From assembly GCA_036346205.1 (NCBI GenBank), contig JARFJB010000002.1, forward strand, positions 5,690,001 to 5,754,000: a stretch of 64,000 bases of DNA, written 5' to 3'. The stretch comes from Vesta saturnalis. Taxonomy: Eukaryota; Arthropoda; Insecta; Coleoptera; Lampyridae. Within the stretch, counting starts at the first letter, position 1; each line of letters starts with the position of its first letter. A program made the translations under genes and the position numbers. Of the stretch, positions 23,441 through 36,352 are shown in pieces. Under the pieces are notes generated by a model, which searched no databases, had not been told where the DNA came from, and was given only the letters and a program-made list of their open reading frames with translations.

Positions 23441-24265
23441 AGGAAATGTGCGGTTTGAACTGTCAGATTAAGCATGAATTGGCGAAACTTTTCCATCTGT
23501 GGAAAACGGTACTATAGTACTTGCTGAAGATGAGAAGTAACTAGTTGTTCATGCTTTAACCAACTTAGCAGATTGGGGATTTTGTTTAGATTGACGTTCA
23601 CTAAAGATATGCCTACAAGATTATCTTAAAAAAAATGGTCAAAATGATCCATTTAAGGATCAAATGCTTCGGAATTATTTGATCGCAATATTTGTAAAGC
23701 GCTGAAAGGATCGGCTAAGACGTAGAATTGCTCAAAGCCTAAAAATCGCGCAGAAATCTATTCCCATGACGGGTTAGAAGACTTTTACGTAAAGATAAAA
23801 GACTCTATCTAACACAACAACTTAGGCAATAAACCACAACATATATAACTGGGCTAAGTCAAACGGATGTTGGTGTTATAAAAGTACTATGTTGTAGGGG
23901 ATCTAAAAAACTTTATAGAGTTGTAGGCATTGTGACAAAAGCAACATACATTGTTTCAGTTTCCTGTAACGCAATAGATCACTTTTTCCCGCATTTATAA
24001 ACTATAAGGGTTCGTCATCTAAGTAGGTGATTACAACGTTTGCAAAGTGGTTTTAAAACGTGTTAAAAAACTTGCTGCAAAAATGGAGGTATCTAAGCTT
24101 TGAACATTTGATTACCGTAACTCACACCTTACTATTTCGTTAATTGAAATGACATGTGTAAATAATATTGAGCTTTTCTGTTTGCCATTTTGCACATCCC
24201 ACGCATTACAACCGTTACACATTGGCGTTTAAAAGTGTGTAAACTGCAAGGCGCAACGTTTTAAA
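23440..24265 (+). pseudogene. Pogo/Tigger-like transposase, N-terminal and DDE part
   Basis: Shifting between frames, the text reads TVLAEDEK, then LTNLADWGFCLD, QDYLKKNGQNDPFKDQ and RRRIAQSLKIAQ. This is the CENP-B-type DNA-binding region of pogo-like DDE_1 transposases. Later blocks are SKKLYRVVGIVTKATYIVSV and, near 24190-24220, FCTSHALQPLHIGV, matching the family's catalytic-core surroundings and the HALQPLD motif. Several stops make it a relic. Its likely C-terminal part lies at 25700-26340, separated by 1.4 kb. Confidence 0.7.
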
Positions 24266-25699
24266 GATTATTATCATGATAATGGTTGCAAAAATGTTGA
24301 CAAAATATTTCCTTTATTGTTACAGAACTCTTTCCCAGGATAAATACAATTGCGGAGGGGGTGTAACGGGTGTCTGAGAAATTTAAATTTCGCGCTATAT
24401 TAAATAATATCTTATAGTTATGTGGTAATAAGCAATGATGATGTTTGTTGTGTATACATAAGTTTATTTAATATTAATACGAGAAGAGTGAATTTACTTC
24501 AATAAGTTAAGTACATATTTAATTAGAAAATATTTAAACTAAACGCTGCAATCTGCAAATGCATAAATAAATTGTAGAAGGGGGGAAATGAACTGATAAC
24601 ATTACTTGCAATAAGCAGTTAGTTTAAGTAAGTAGTTAGAGTTGGTTGGAACTAACCAAAGAGTGGTCGTTGCCGAGGGACGAGTGACCGTAGTACATAG
24701 TCACGCTACTCTCTAATACATAATATCAAATAAGTGGTAAGAAGATAGGTGACGCTATAAAGAAATAAATTACGTGTTTTGTACATATTGAAGGTCCTTC
24801 ATGACTACATTTAAATGGTGAACGAACGATAGAAAATACGATAATCGGCTTAAATTGGTAAGTCAGTAAATAAAGAAGTATAGCTCGGAAGTTTGTACGA
24901 TTCAGCATTGCCGTTTGTGTTTTCTTGCTATTCGTAGTGAAACTTGAACAATTAAAGTAATAATTCAAAACTATAAATTCCAGCAAATATTCACAGAATC
25001 AATACATTGCTGGAAAGAAAATTTGGAATTGTGCAAGTCAGCGACAAGCTTCCACAGAAGATATTGGGGGAACAAAGGGATACGACACTATAGTAACGAA
25101 TCGTCGAACCTTTGGCCTTCAAAAAGTGACAAGTAGGATTGCAAACTGTATAATAAAAAAAAAAAGTATATTTGTTTTATTTTTCTTTAAATTTGTGTTT
25201 GAATATCAACTCTGAATGAAACCCATTTCATTCTCTGTTGATACAGAAATCATGTCTGCATGTTAGATGATAATAATATTAAATATAATAATAGGATTGT
25301 TTTTTATATGTTAATGTAAGCAAAGCATTTGTGGATTTTCTTGAGTTTCAAGTTAATTACAACATATTGATTTACTTTCATTATTAACCATTACGAATAC
25401 TAAAAGCTTTAATACTGAAAGAAGCAAGTTCAATAAAGTTACAAATTACATACATCTTAAGAAATTCAAATTGAATATAAATTGGGTAATTGATAACAAT
25501 ATAATCATTTCTTTTAATAAACAAGTTAGCCGGCGCAAACAAATGAGAGAGGAGTTCATTTACTCAAACTGAAACCTGATAGCAAGTAAAGTAACTTTTA
25601 ATTAAATGAATGATACTTTTATAAATTGAAGCTACCCAAATTAAATTAAAAGGTTCTCACAAAAACAATATAAATTTTGATTAAAAGATATTGAAATTA
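24266..25699. other. Probable insertion separating two parts of the pogo-like gene
   Basis: About 1.4 kb of AT-rich DNA without coding traces. The flanks read as adjacent parts of one pogo-type protein, so this is probably an inserted element or intron; I could not identify inverted ends. Confidence 0.4.
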
Positions 25700-26340
25700 T
25701 TAAGAAGTGTAATAGAACCTGCAATTCATTATTTTGTAGCGAGTGTAAACAAACAAAAGGAATAGATCCACTAAGTTTACGCCCGTTGAAGGTGCTGGTA
25801 TTTATCTCCTAAATGGGGAGAAACTCCTATAAAATGTAAAATGGCAAAAGTATTATCATCAACCCAAGATGAAGCTTTTAGCTCTAAACCTTACATTCAA
25901 TCAGAAGTTGTTGGTTCTACCACTTCAACTCCAACTTTGCAGGAAGATTCTGATGCGCAAAAAAACTTGGAACCCTCAATATTGTCAGCGTTAATAGGCA
26001 AGATAAAAATCAGAAACCTCGAAATGAAATAAAGTCCGGTGCTTACAAGTGCAACAGTTCTGGAACGAATGCGCTCAGAAAAAAATGAAAAATAGTAACA
26101 AGCAAAATTTAATGTTGCTGAGCCTATGAAAGAAGTCTATCATTAGGTTAGAACAGTAACCGAAAACTTTCAAAGGATCATGAAATAACAGTCACATTTT
26201 TAAGAAGAAAAAGTGTTTCGCCTGTCCTAATGTCTCGAACGAGGTCATGGTTTTGTTCCAATACCCATTATTCGCCGAGGAAAGCATACATTTAACACTG
26301 AAGTATTTTATTTTGATAGCGAAAAAGCTTATATCAATCC
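25700..26340 (+). pseudogene. Pogo-like transposase C-terminal part
   Basis: Around 25760 the translation KGIDPLSLRPL resembles the TGI.PLN.. motif after the DDE core. At 25841-26032 an open stretch begins MAKVLSSTQDEAFSSKPYIQ and is Ser/Thr-rich, as the linker of these proteins is. Near 26175 DHEITVTFLRRK then matches the conserved tail. Frame changes near 26035 and 26210 break it. Confidence 0.55.
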
Positions 26341-27883
26341 TTAGCTCCTTTTGGTGAAATAAGAACTATCCAAAACAGCATCTAGGCAGCTCTGCAGGTG
26401 TCAGTGATATTCCACAGTTCTTAAACATTGACTACTAATTGGGTTTATTTTATTGGGGAGGGGGGAGTGTTAGCCCCACATGCGGCTAACATTGACACCT
26501 GACAGAGGCTTTAACATTTTTATAATACTAGATAAAGCAAGAAATCATGAAAATGTCAGTTGTTGGGTGTATCTGACGTAGTATCCTAACTACAGAAAAA
26601 TCTTCAAATTTCTAACTATAATAATAACGGAGATTAAAAAAATATATATTTCCTACCCAGTTATACCTCACATTTAGTGAACCTATTATTAATAATTTTG
26701 GTCCTAGCATTGTCACGTAGTCGTGATTTTATCAAATATATGCCGCTAATTCTGAAATTACAAATTATTCTGTCATACCGTACGCTTAAAATGTAGTATA
26801 AGTTCATGCAACTGAATTTGATAACGCATAAACTCTTGGGGGCTTTCGATTGTAACGTTTTTATTTTGTATTTTACGTATTTGGAAAGTATTCGAAATTT
26901 TTACAAAACAAATAGTGAACGCACTTTATCAAGTTTATCAAGTTTAGATGGAAGTTTAAAATTAAGATGTGATTTACGTATTGATGCCGATAGTTAGTGC
27001 AATCCCTTTTACTAATTTGGTTGAGGATTAAGTAGTTTCTTTGTAAATAATAGTTGTTCGTAATTTTGTTGATATCGTTAAATACAGTCATTTACATGAA
27101 ATTTCGCTATTGGAAAATTACTTATTACACTAAAATTGTTACTTTGTATTCAAATACAGTGTTGGAAAGCATACAGCGTAGTTTGTATGACGTTTTAGGC
27201 GACATATCCGAGGGAATTTTCGATCAAATTTTTTGGTCTTAAACAAAGAGTTTCGTTTTTATATCCGAGGCGCTAAGGTTTAGCGTCGTTACGAAAACTT
27301 CAATTTATAGAATATAGATTACATTGATAACGTCCGTAGGTTGGGAAGTGTTTTTTGGGTGATACAATTTTCCCGTCGGTTCGAGTTTGGTTTGTTTTTG
27401 GCGCAATTTAAAATTTAAGTAATACGTTGGTTAATTTAAAGGTACGGAGATGACAGGCAAGATGGCTGAAACTGAATGATGTTAAAGTCAGTCTTGGGTT
27501 AGGCAGATAGTGATGTACACTTACTTGGATGGAATCTTCTTACGTCTGTACCGTGGAGAAAGAGCTTTCGTTGGGGTAGATTCCCTGCTAACCCTTTAAG
27601 AGGATAGTGGTTAGACTCTCTCATCTCGGTAAAATAATATAGTATCGTATACCGTTCTCAGTGATTGACAGTTTGGAGTTCAAAGAATGTGGGTACGTGT
27701 TTACTGCTAGTGCAAACCTTATTTCTTGTGGATGAATATCGCCTTTCTGCTGAATTATTTGTAAAAATGTTTCGATTATACGTTTGTTTCGAGTACATAG
27801 CTGGCCTTGATAAATAACAAATTTGCTGTATATAGTGACGCTTTAATAAGTTTTAGGTAAGTAAAGTTATTTGTGTATATGTA
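26341..27883. other. Intron sequence, nothing recognised
   Basis: I found no convincing coding fragment. Short open stretches at 26806-27242 have no recognisable composition or splice context. Confidence 0.4.
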
Positions 27884-28145
27884 CTCTGTGACAAAAAATT
27901 CAACTCTAAGATGACGTTGGAATTTTTGGACCAAACTTGGCAGAAATGGTTAACTAGTCAAATGTAGTAATTGATTAAAATTTCATTCAAGATAATCCAC
28001 TAGCCATGGAAAATTTGACGTTTTACTTGTTGAAACAATCGAAGTTATCGGGTGTATTTCTTGAGAGATTAAGTCGATTTCGGTATTGTTTTTGGTTCCA
28101 ATTCTTTTGATTTTGTGTTCTTCTTTGCATTTTGAGACTGCGATT

Positions 28146-28590
28146 ATGCCTAGAGTGCGGCAACGTGAAAATGATCGACAACTGAGTGAATTCGACAGAG
28201 GTCGCATTATTGGATTATGTGAAGGTGGTTTTTCATTAAGAGAAATTGATAGCCGTCTGAACCGTAATCAATCCTTTGTAGTACGGTGTTATCAAGCGTG
28301 GTCTAGAGAAGGTCAAGAACGTCGTAAAAGTGGAAGTGGACGGCCAAGACAGACAAATGTGGTCGAAGGCCGCCATCTCCGATTAATGGCATTAAGAGAC
28401 CGTTCTCGAGTACAAGATCAATAGCCGATCAATGGTTCGGAAACGAAGGACGTCCTGTAACCCTTCGTACAGTTTACCGCCGAATTAGAGCTTTTGGCTT
28501 GCAGTCCTATGGATCACATCTTGTGCTTCCGCTGACGGCTCGTCATCGACAGTAACATTTGGAGTGGTGTACCTTGCGACTGAATTGGGA
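28146..28590 (+). pseudogene. Tc1-like transposase, N-terminal half
   Basis: It starts MPRVRQRENDRQLSEFDRGR and continues FSLREIDSRLNRNQSFVVRC, the helix-turn-helix. KSGSGRPRQT is the AT-hook-like linker. After a frameshift near 28420 come IADQWFGNEGRPVTLRTVYR, then RRIRAFGL, and an in-frame stop near 28553 (HRQ stop HLEW). It breaks at LRLNWD where the 1.17-kb repeat begins. The second half follows at 29761. Confidence 0.87.
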
Positions 28591-28591
28591 T

Positions 28592-29760
28592 GTTATAACC
28601 TAACTTGATTATATTATCGCCAAATGGTAATAACAATAATGAAGTTAAAGTATAAAATAAAGTACCGTTGACTCATCAGTAGATTGAGATAGGGGGTTCA
28701 ATTTACGCACCTGAAATACTGCCTGCGTTTCAATAGCTTCATTATTTTACTTATGCCTAATTAATAAAAAATTATGTATTAAGTTTAAAATATAATTAAA
28801 TGAATTCTCGGGCACCATGTTATCTTTGACAGGAATAACAAAACCTATTTAATGAACTTTAAAACTTTCTAGTAATAACAAAAATAACAATATGCAATTA
28901 AATTTATTTACCAAATTTATGGATAATAAGGAGAGGAAAGAAAAAAGGTTTTTAAAGCTAAGCTTAAAAACTAAAAATTCACCACTATATAAATACCTCT
29001 GTATAACAATTTTCCAAACGACAGCTTCCAGTGTTTAATATGGATAAGGAACGGTCAGCTAGAATGATAGCGTTTCACAACGTCCTTGCGAGTCTTGTAA
29101 AAACGCGATCAATTATGTCTTTGTAGAAATTTTCAATCCAATAAACTTATTGTATTCTTGTTATTTGAATGAAGAGAAACTTGCGAAAATAAGTACTTAA
29201 GTAAAACTTGCCATTAAAAATTATTAATTATACAAGGTAATTAATTAAAAAAGGGCGTACTTAAAAAGTAAGTACTTAAAAAAATTGCATACTTGAAAAG
29301 TGTAAATTTACGTTCAAATTAACGTTCAAATTAACGTGCCTAAAAAAACAAACAAATGCTTAGTTTAAACTATACTGAATTAGAAAAATAACTTACCACC
29401 AAAATTTTCTTGATGGCACGAATATAAAAAATTAATTAAAAATCATTCTTATTGCTGTTAACATTCAGCATTAACTGAATTACCAAAAGCTTTCTGAATA
29501 ACTCAAGTATATTTAATATTCACGCTTGCGCGAATACAATAATATAAATCCAATTTTTTAAGAAAGGGAACTAAAACTATTTATGTAATATTACACCCAA
29601 AAGATTTGTTCTAGGAAATGCCAATTAAATTGCCAGTATTCAGATCTACACATTAATAATTAAAAACTTTTCTAATATTATGCCAAATAAATTAATGATT
29701 TTAGATTAACGTATTTTTTAATACAACCACAAAAAAAGGTTGTTACAATGTATAATGGCA
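28592..29760. repeat. Dispersed 1.2-kb non-autonomous repeat, copy 2
   Basis: It interrupts the Tc1 transposase between codons for LNWD and RVIFS, which gives exact insertion limits to within a few bases. It is homologous to 3480-4740. Its ends carry imperfect inverted GTTATAACCT / AGGTTGTTAC. The target duplication would be only about two bases (AT). Confidence 0.75.
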
Positions 29761-30343
29761 TAGGGTGATCTTCAGCCACGAATCCCGATTCTGCTTACAA
29801 ATGCACAATGGTCGAATTAGGGTCAGACTTAGACGTGGAGAACGTCGCAATGTGCAGTTTTCGGTTGATCAGCATGTGCACCATACTGTGGGGGTTTTGG
29901 TATGGAGTGCTATTGTTTATGGAAGCGGGTCTCAGTTGGTATTCATCCGAGGCAATATGAATGCCCATCAATATGTTGATGAACTGGCAGAACCCCATAT
30001 CCTTCCACTCCTCCAGGAGCGGGAGGACCCGATTTTCCAACAGGATAATGCCCGTTCCCACATTGCAAGGCGTTCTATGGAGCGCTTCGAAGAGGCTAAC
30101 GTCAATATCTTGCCGACGCCACCCAGATCTCCCGATCTTTCAAACATCGGACATGTGTGGAACATGATCAGTGGAAGACTCAAGCAATTAACCAATCCTC
30201 CACAGACACTAGAAGCTCTCCGGCATGAATTACAGATTGCCCAGGATGCAACACCTCAGGAAGAAATCGAAGACCTGTTGGAATCGATGTCAAGAAGGGT
30301 GCGGAAGTGTGAAACTAATAGGGGTGGCCCAATATATTATTAA
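29761..30343 (+). pseudogene. Tc1-like transposase, catalytic half
   Basis: It is one open frame from RVIFSHESRF through VGVLVWSAIVYGSGSQLVF, then IFQQDNARSHIARRSMERF, PPRSPDLSNIGHVWNMISGR and the C-terminal SRRVRKCETNRGG, ending at 30343. In Tc1 DD34E enzymes the first D is in IFSDE and the last E in SPDLNPIE. Here they read H and G, so two of three catalytic residues are lost. It is the second part of the gene starting at 28146. Confidence 0.9.
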
Positions 30344-30479
30344 TAAAAAATCTCTTTATCTTTTGTTTAATTTCTTTGAAATTTTAATCAATTACTGCAT
30401 TTGACTAGTTAAACTTTCTGCCAAGTTTGGTCCAAATATTCTAACGCTATTTTGGTGTAGCATTTTTTATGTCACAGGG

Positions 30480-33010
30480 TACATATTACGTCAACCAGAT
30501 GAAGAAGTGATCGTAGAGCATGGTTTTTGGTTTAAAATTTGCCGTTAATAAAGGTTGCGTAAAGATCAATTAAAGGAGTTTTTGGTTCACGTTGATTAAA
30601 TATCAAAAGGTCCATTGCCGTGCCGTTGTGCAAAAGAAAAGGAAGTTCGATTGATTATTTTGGTGCTTGTGATGGTAAAAACACATTTTTCTGAATGTAT
30701 GTGTTGGTGATTTTAATAAAATGTTTGTTTGTACTTATTTAAACAAATGAATTTGCCTTTTGTTTGAGATTACTTAAGTAACGTTTAGATATCAATTCAG
30801 TATATAAAGCGTATTCATTCGTACGTCATATGGTGTTTATCTGTATTTTATTTTGATTTCGCTAAGTAAAATTACGTATTACCGATTGTCAAATATATGT
30901 GTTCAATGAAATTATTATTATTGTTACGATTTATTCTTGGTGTTATTTATTTTAAAATTTAAGTAGGTAAATTTGGGTTATCTGAGCTTGCAAGACTCAA
31001 TCGACATCAGTTTTATTAGAAATTTAACGATACAAAATTATGTTCAAGGTGTTTCGAACAAAATACCAATCATTACATTTCAATATATGTATGCAGTATA
31101 CACACTATATTAATTCAGTGTTTGTTTTAAGTGTACACATCTTGGAATCTGAATCTTTTCGCATAACGTTCGCATTACTACGTTTATTCAAAGTTTAAAA
31201 GTTTAGATGTTTTGGATTGCATCCAGTTATTAAGTGATTTGTTGGTTTTACGGAAATTGTAGATTTACATAAGTTTACATGACGATTTTTTGTTGTTGCT
31301 TTATTAATTAATTCAAGCCTAATGATTTGGAGATAATTAGTCATTCTGATCTGATTGATATAATTGAAGTTGGAGATAAGTTTTAATAGACATACCGTAA
31401 CGTAATTATAAAGTAAATAGGTCGTTGACCGAACATCTGGCTTATTTGCATGTCAGTGATTGTTTTGCGAGTAGTCGCAATTTTTTTGAAGTAATTTTTA
31501 TAGGACTTAACATACCGATTGTGGACGCCGCACTGCCTGAGCTTGCCAAGGAGGTAATTAAATCTGTTTTATTTGCTATGGCAGCTGTGTATTTTCCCGA
31601 ACTTGGGTACTACATCCCGATATTGACGTTTAGTAAATTTTAGGACAAAAATTTTAGATCGCGTTTAGTTTTGTTGTGACGTATTTTTCGTTGGAAATTA
31701 AATAATTAATTACCGTTTTGATTAGTTTTTTTGATTATTTGAGCCAATAATTTTGACGTGGAAGTTTATCGAAATATTTATTGAGTTTTGGCTTTATTAT
31801 CGCAATGTTACGGCTTCTAGTTGAAGCTTAATATTTTGTTTGTGTTTGGATGAACTTTGCGTAAATACTTTTGGAGTAAAATTTTAATAGAGGTGAGAGT
31901 TTTATTTTCAGTGAACATTATGGTTTCCTGGCCATTATTCAGATTTAGTTCATGACGTTTTCCCGCTATAAATGTATTTAACAGGTGGCGCCTTTGTGAC
32001 ATTTTTTACCCAATTTTGACGTTTATAGAGTTGTAACGAGTGCCCTTTTGGAGCATTAAGTAAAAACCCCCACACCACTGAACATTGCCTTTACGGGCTG
32101 ATGCTCTAATGAGTATTTGGTCTGTAACAGCATCCAAACAGGTAGATATGTGGTGCTAATTTACTGTATCTAAAGGTGAAACTTCTACTAAGTTATCTAG
32201 CATTTATATAATTGAGTTGAGATGAGCATAAGGAGTATAAAATACTCAAATAGTTAAAAATAAACTATGTTGTTGCAAAATAATGGTTAATTAAAAAAAA
32301 AAGTGCGACATACTTCATATAAAAAGACATTTTTTATGTATAAACACTTACTAGTAATTTATGCATCATGAGAATAAAGTAGATGTTTTAGTTCCGACGT
32401 TAAAAGTATTTTTCGCATGTTCATCACAATCACAAACGACGTTTTCAGTTATAAATAAGTATTGATATTTAACATAATTTTGCTTTTTACTTTCGTTTTA
32501 AGCAATGTAAGTTTATTTATATGTTTTGAGTGAATATCTTCTATGAACAGATATCGACATTTGCTATCGCCGGTGGCATCATCTATCTTCACATTACTTT
32601 ACTGACATGTGTCATATTTGAATTAAATTATAGCGGTAAAATCCGATGAATATTAACTAAAAACTACATGGTAAATTTTTTTTCACTAAAAGATAGAATA
32701 ATACTCATTTTGTATAAAATGAGATTGTTAATGTCTGATACTAATAGCGGGGTTCCCAGAAACATAGTAAACTGCGAATAAATGACTGGGTATGAAGATG
32801 AAAGTGGCTGGAGAAAAAATGTTATGTTTTATTCGTACAAAAAATGAATTTTCGGAACTCGAAAGATTGCTTTACTCCGCTTCTCGTCGTCCAGCAACTT
32901 TCTTCCTCGTCCCAAAAATTGACATTTTTTGTATCCACTAATGAAACAAATAACTATCTTGAACGCAATGAGAGAAGCATTTATTTACATACTAAATAGC
33001 TATCAAATCA
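30480..33010. other. Intron sequence, nothing recognised
   Basis: About 2.5 kb of AT-rich DNA. An open stretch at 31425-31643 has no recognisable domain and no splice-site or promoter context, and I do not treat it as a gene. Confidence 0.4.
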
Positions 33011-33172
33011 TTATAAGTTTTTGTTATGAACGAATAAGTTCAAAGGTAAACATGTAATTAAAAATTATTATTAATCTTATTGAACACATAAATAAAAAGT
33101 TTACGTCGACCGGGATTTGAACGTACGACGTGTACTTTGCAAGAGTACCGCGCTAACCAACTGCGCTATTAT
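33011..33172 (-). mobile_element. tRNA-Ala-derived SINE (copy 2)
   Basis: On the minus strand the copy carries an A-box TAGCGCAGTTGG, an anticodon arm GTACT-CTTGCAA-AGTAC with anticodon TGC (Ala), a degenerate B-box CGTTCAAATCC, then the family tail starting TAAACTTTTTATTTATG and ending AACAAAAACTTATAA. The acceptor stem does not pair, so it is a SINE and not a tRNA gene. This copy has the most complete tail of the three. Confidence 0.85.
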
Positions 33173-33570
33173 TTTTACACTTTGAAAAAACTTACATAAG
33201 AGATCGTTCCTTGAGATGGTAGAAATTCAAAAAGAAAAAAATAATATTAATAAAAAATCTGATATTAGTAATTTAAGCAAAATTTATTATTTTTTAATTT
33301 CTTTAGATATCAAAAATTTTTAATTTTTCATTGCCAATTTTTAATTTTAATGTTATTAAGTCATATTTTATAAATTTATTAGCTGTAATTTTTTTCCTTT
33401 TTGTTATTAATAGCTGGAAAGAATTAATTAATAATAGATCGAATCCCTGAAATTGTAAAATATTACATAAAAAATACGATCGAAATGTTATGTCAACCAA
33501 GCTTTGGGTAATAAAATGTTATGGCTCATAAATAACGACAGCTTCATTAGTAAACGGGGTTGAAATTAGG

Positions 33571-35378
33571 GTGTCGTTAGATAACGACATTGGGCGCTTA
33601 TGGTAACAATACGTGTAGTGTTGAAAAAATGCTCTAATTTTTGTTGTTTCAACACAATGCCGCTCTGTTTTTATAAATGTCGTTTGTTTTATTGCCCTGT
33701 TACAAAAATTCTATTTTTGCAATTTGAATTTTTCCACATGCTACCCTCATTTGACGGTTCGAGCTCAAGAAAGTGGTTGCTTTTGAGACAGTGCTATTTA
33801 CGAGTTTTACATACTGAAATACACCAAAGGAGCATTATCCATGGCTGAAATGGAAGCAGTCCTAAACGACGATAATTTTTATCAATCTGATGAAGAAGAT
33901 ATTATTTTGATTCCACCAAATGTCGATTAAAATACAGATGAAGAAGAAGTGGATGATGATATGACGTTGAATGATGTACCGGAAGTATCTGACGTTGCAA
34001 GTACTTTTAAAATTCGTGGCCATATAATGGGAGAAGAGCCAGAAGTTTCTTCAATAGAACCACAGCCATCCACATCTAAAGTCCAAGCCAAGTTGGATCT
34101 CGAAAAACTTCTGGTAAATTTGTAGCTAGAAAACGGAAACTGGCAGATGAAGTAGCAGAATGGACTAGTGAAACACCAAAGTATAAACCGTTACGTGACC
34201 AGACAAAAGCAGTTAAAAATATGAAAGAGACTTACAAAGGTTATTAGACCTCTTCTAAACATAACAAGGGATTCTTTTCAACAAATAGGCATTTTTTGAA
34301 CAAAATTTGTCAGTCGAGGAAATTATTGTCGAATACTACGGAAGGCAGTATCAAAGGAAGGTCCATTAGATTTGGGTAGAAGTTTTGTGCTCTATGTGGC
34401 TTAACTGGCTTTTGCTACAATTATATACTGGAGCTTCAAATAATCTTGAGCTGCAAGATTTTGCTTTGGGAACTCGAGTGGTGTTAGATATGCTTGAACC
34501 AGTGAGATCGCCACTAAGTCATATCATTTATTTTGATAATTTCTTTACGAGTTTAGACCTTTTAGTACACCTTAAAACATTGGGTTTTCGTGCTTCAGGA
34601 ACGACGAGAGAAGATAGATTACAGAAATGACCACTTCCTAGCGGTAAACAAATAATAAAGAAATCCTGAGGTCATTACGAATTTAGTTTTGATAAAGAAG
34701 AGAGGTACTTGTTGTGAAATAGAATGGCAACAAATTTGTTACAATGGGAACAAATTTTGATTCTGTTATCCCATTGGCAGCAGCTCAGAGGTCCAGCCGA
34801 AAGGAAAAGAAATAAATTTCTGTGAAGCAACCCCGCGTTATTAGTAACTACAACAAGTTTATGGGGGGTTTTGATCAACACGATTAGTTTAAGGGGAAAT
34901 ATTCTATAACCTTGAGAGAAAAGCAACTTTATGTTTGTTAGAATTTAGAAGAAATATGCAATGACTTATTTGAAATTGCATTCGAAGGCATCTAGATCAG
35001 CTGGTCCTTCACGATTGGTTCTAGAAGCTAGGTACGATGGAAAAGCTCATTACATGGCAAAAAGAGATAAACAGCAGTTATGTAAGGCAACATCCAGAAC
35101 ATATTGTCGAAACTGTGACACAACATTATGTATAGAATGTTTTGAAAATTATACAAAATAAAGTATAATTGGTAGTTGCATAATATAATAATTATTGATA
35201 TTCCCTTTTTATAATGCTCTGTATCTTATGATCTTTTTAAAATTGAATGTTAATAAGTAATAGAATTTGAGTTTTTGTTTAAAATCATTATCACTAAGCA
35301 AGTAAATATGTACAACTGTGCATATAGAGAATACACTCATATTATCCCAATGTCGTTACGTGACGACGGCCTTTATCT
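33571..35378 (+). mobile_element. PiggyBac-like transposon relic
   Basis: Inverted ends TAACGACATTGGG (33585-33597) and CCCAATGTCGTTA (35347-35359) bracket a broken piggyBac-type transposase. Just outside these ends GTCGTTA and GACGACGG extend the match. A TTAA target duplication is not evident, so the exact borders are uncertain. The element lies about 170 bp downstream of host exon 5. Confidence 0.75.
33841..35161 (+). pseudogene. PiggyBac-like transposase, inactivated
   Basis: It starts MAEMEAVLNDDNFYQSDEED, the acidic N-terminus common in this family, with an early stop after IPPNVD. Downstream frames give KSIRFG-like text, then TGASNNLELQDFALGTRVVL, IIYFDNFFTSLDLLVHLKTL and GFRASGTTREDRL, the piggyBac DDE-domain region with its DNFFTS motif. 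The end, 34961-35161, reads ARYDGKAHYMAKRDKQQLCK then TYCRNCDTTLCIECFENY, the cysteine-rich zinc-binding tail. Parts of the core are missing and at least three frameshifts or stops occur. Confidence 0.87.
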
Positions 35379-35549
35379 TAGTAAAGGAGCGATAAAATCA
35401 AAAACTGACAAGGAACATTTTAGGACAATTATTTTTTTACAAGCGGTTTGAAAAAAAAAACAAAATGTTAATATTCCAAAAACAATGTGCTTGATACTTA
35501 ATGGGTTAAGGAGGGCATTAAAATTATAAGAATATAATTATTACGTTAC

Positions 35550-36179
35550 CGTTTATCTCGCATTTCAATCGTTTTTGCATAAATTAGGGGATCACAGCCT
35601 TTAGGACAAACAGTTTCGTCAAGTCTAACAATGGTAAAATCTCGTGAATCAACACTTGCGGCATCCTCTTCTGAACTTGAAGAACTTTCCGACGAAGAAG
35701 ACGATTCTGCAAACAAATAGATATTACAAAAACTCTCAAATGGTACAAAAACTTTACCATCAGGATTATAGACTTTAAGCGGCTTATACTTTTTCTTAAA
35801 TATTCGTCTAAGGAAATTATAAAATTTATTATCCATGGCCATCATCATAAAGTTTTGCTGAATAACTTTCTCTTCCATTTGTAATTTTTCAATTGCGCCT
35901 TTAAGCACTTCAATTTCGTTTTGTTGATCTGTAATAAGGTCTTTCATATCCAATACTTGACTTATGTTGGCATTCACATTTTCTTGTAACTTATCTTCGA
36001 TTACCTCAAATTTTTTTATAATCGTTAATTCTTGGTTTAGAGTAATAATGTGCATGTCAAGCAGGTCGGCGTCACGCATCATTTCAAATTTTTTTTCAGA
36101 AACTTCTGTTAGTTTATTATCAAATTTGTCTATTGCAGTATTCATTTTTGCAATAATTAGTTCTTGTTCAAAAAGATAC
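35550..36179 (-). CDS. Host gene exon 5 (CFAP44-like, coiled coil and acidic linker)
   Basis: On the minus strand TTTTTTAATCAG precedes and GTAACG follows a 630-bp block open for 209 codons. Its first base completes the codon left by exon 4 and its last two bases are completed by exon 6, so phase is coherent on both sides. The start YLFEQELIIAKMNTAIDKFD leads into about 110 residues of predicted coiled coil. Then come KKKYKPLKVYNPDGKVFVPF, a Ser/Glu run (SSSSSESSSSSEEDAASVDS), and RLDETVCPKGCDPLIYAKTI. The last motif, Leu-Asp-x-x-Val-Cys-Pro-x-Gly-Cys-Asp, is what suggests a CFAP44/CFAP43-type axonemal tether protein. The naming is inference; the exon itself is well supported. Confidence 0.85.
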
Positions 36180-36352
36180 CTGATTAAAAAAATTAAACGT
36201 TTAAAAGCATTGCATAAATAATTTTTTTTATCTGTATTTTTTATCTTTCATCGTGAATTTGAAAAGTGTGCTAAATAACAAGTCGGTAGGACAATCGATA
36301 GTATGACACAAAACAATCGTATCTGTTAAATAAACAATTTTCGGGACATATA

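Larger units (their letters stand above)
27884..30479 (+). mobile_element. Tc1-like transposon split by a 1.17-kb repeat
   Basis: Inverted repeats of about 110 bp begin CTCTGTGAC at 27884 and end GTCACAGGG at 30479, and TA flanks both sides (27882-27883, 30480-30481). Shared arm text includes TTTGGACCAAACTTGGCAGA, AACTAGTCAAATG and AGTAATTGATTAAAATTTC. Without the insert (28592-29760) the element is about 1.43 kb, a normal Tc1 size. The element lies in the 27-kb host intron. Confidence 0.9.

Noticed and set aside
25841..26032. Independent small gene beginning MAKVLSSTQDEAF
   Set aside because: Its position between pogo-type motifs and its Ser/Thr-rich composition fit the linker of a broken pogo-like transposase better.
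31425..31643. Small protein gene of 72 codons
   Set aside because: No recognisable domain, no splice or promoter context, and length is within chance for AT-rich DNA with few stops locally.
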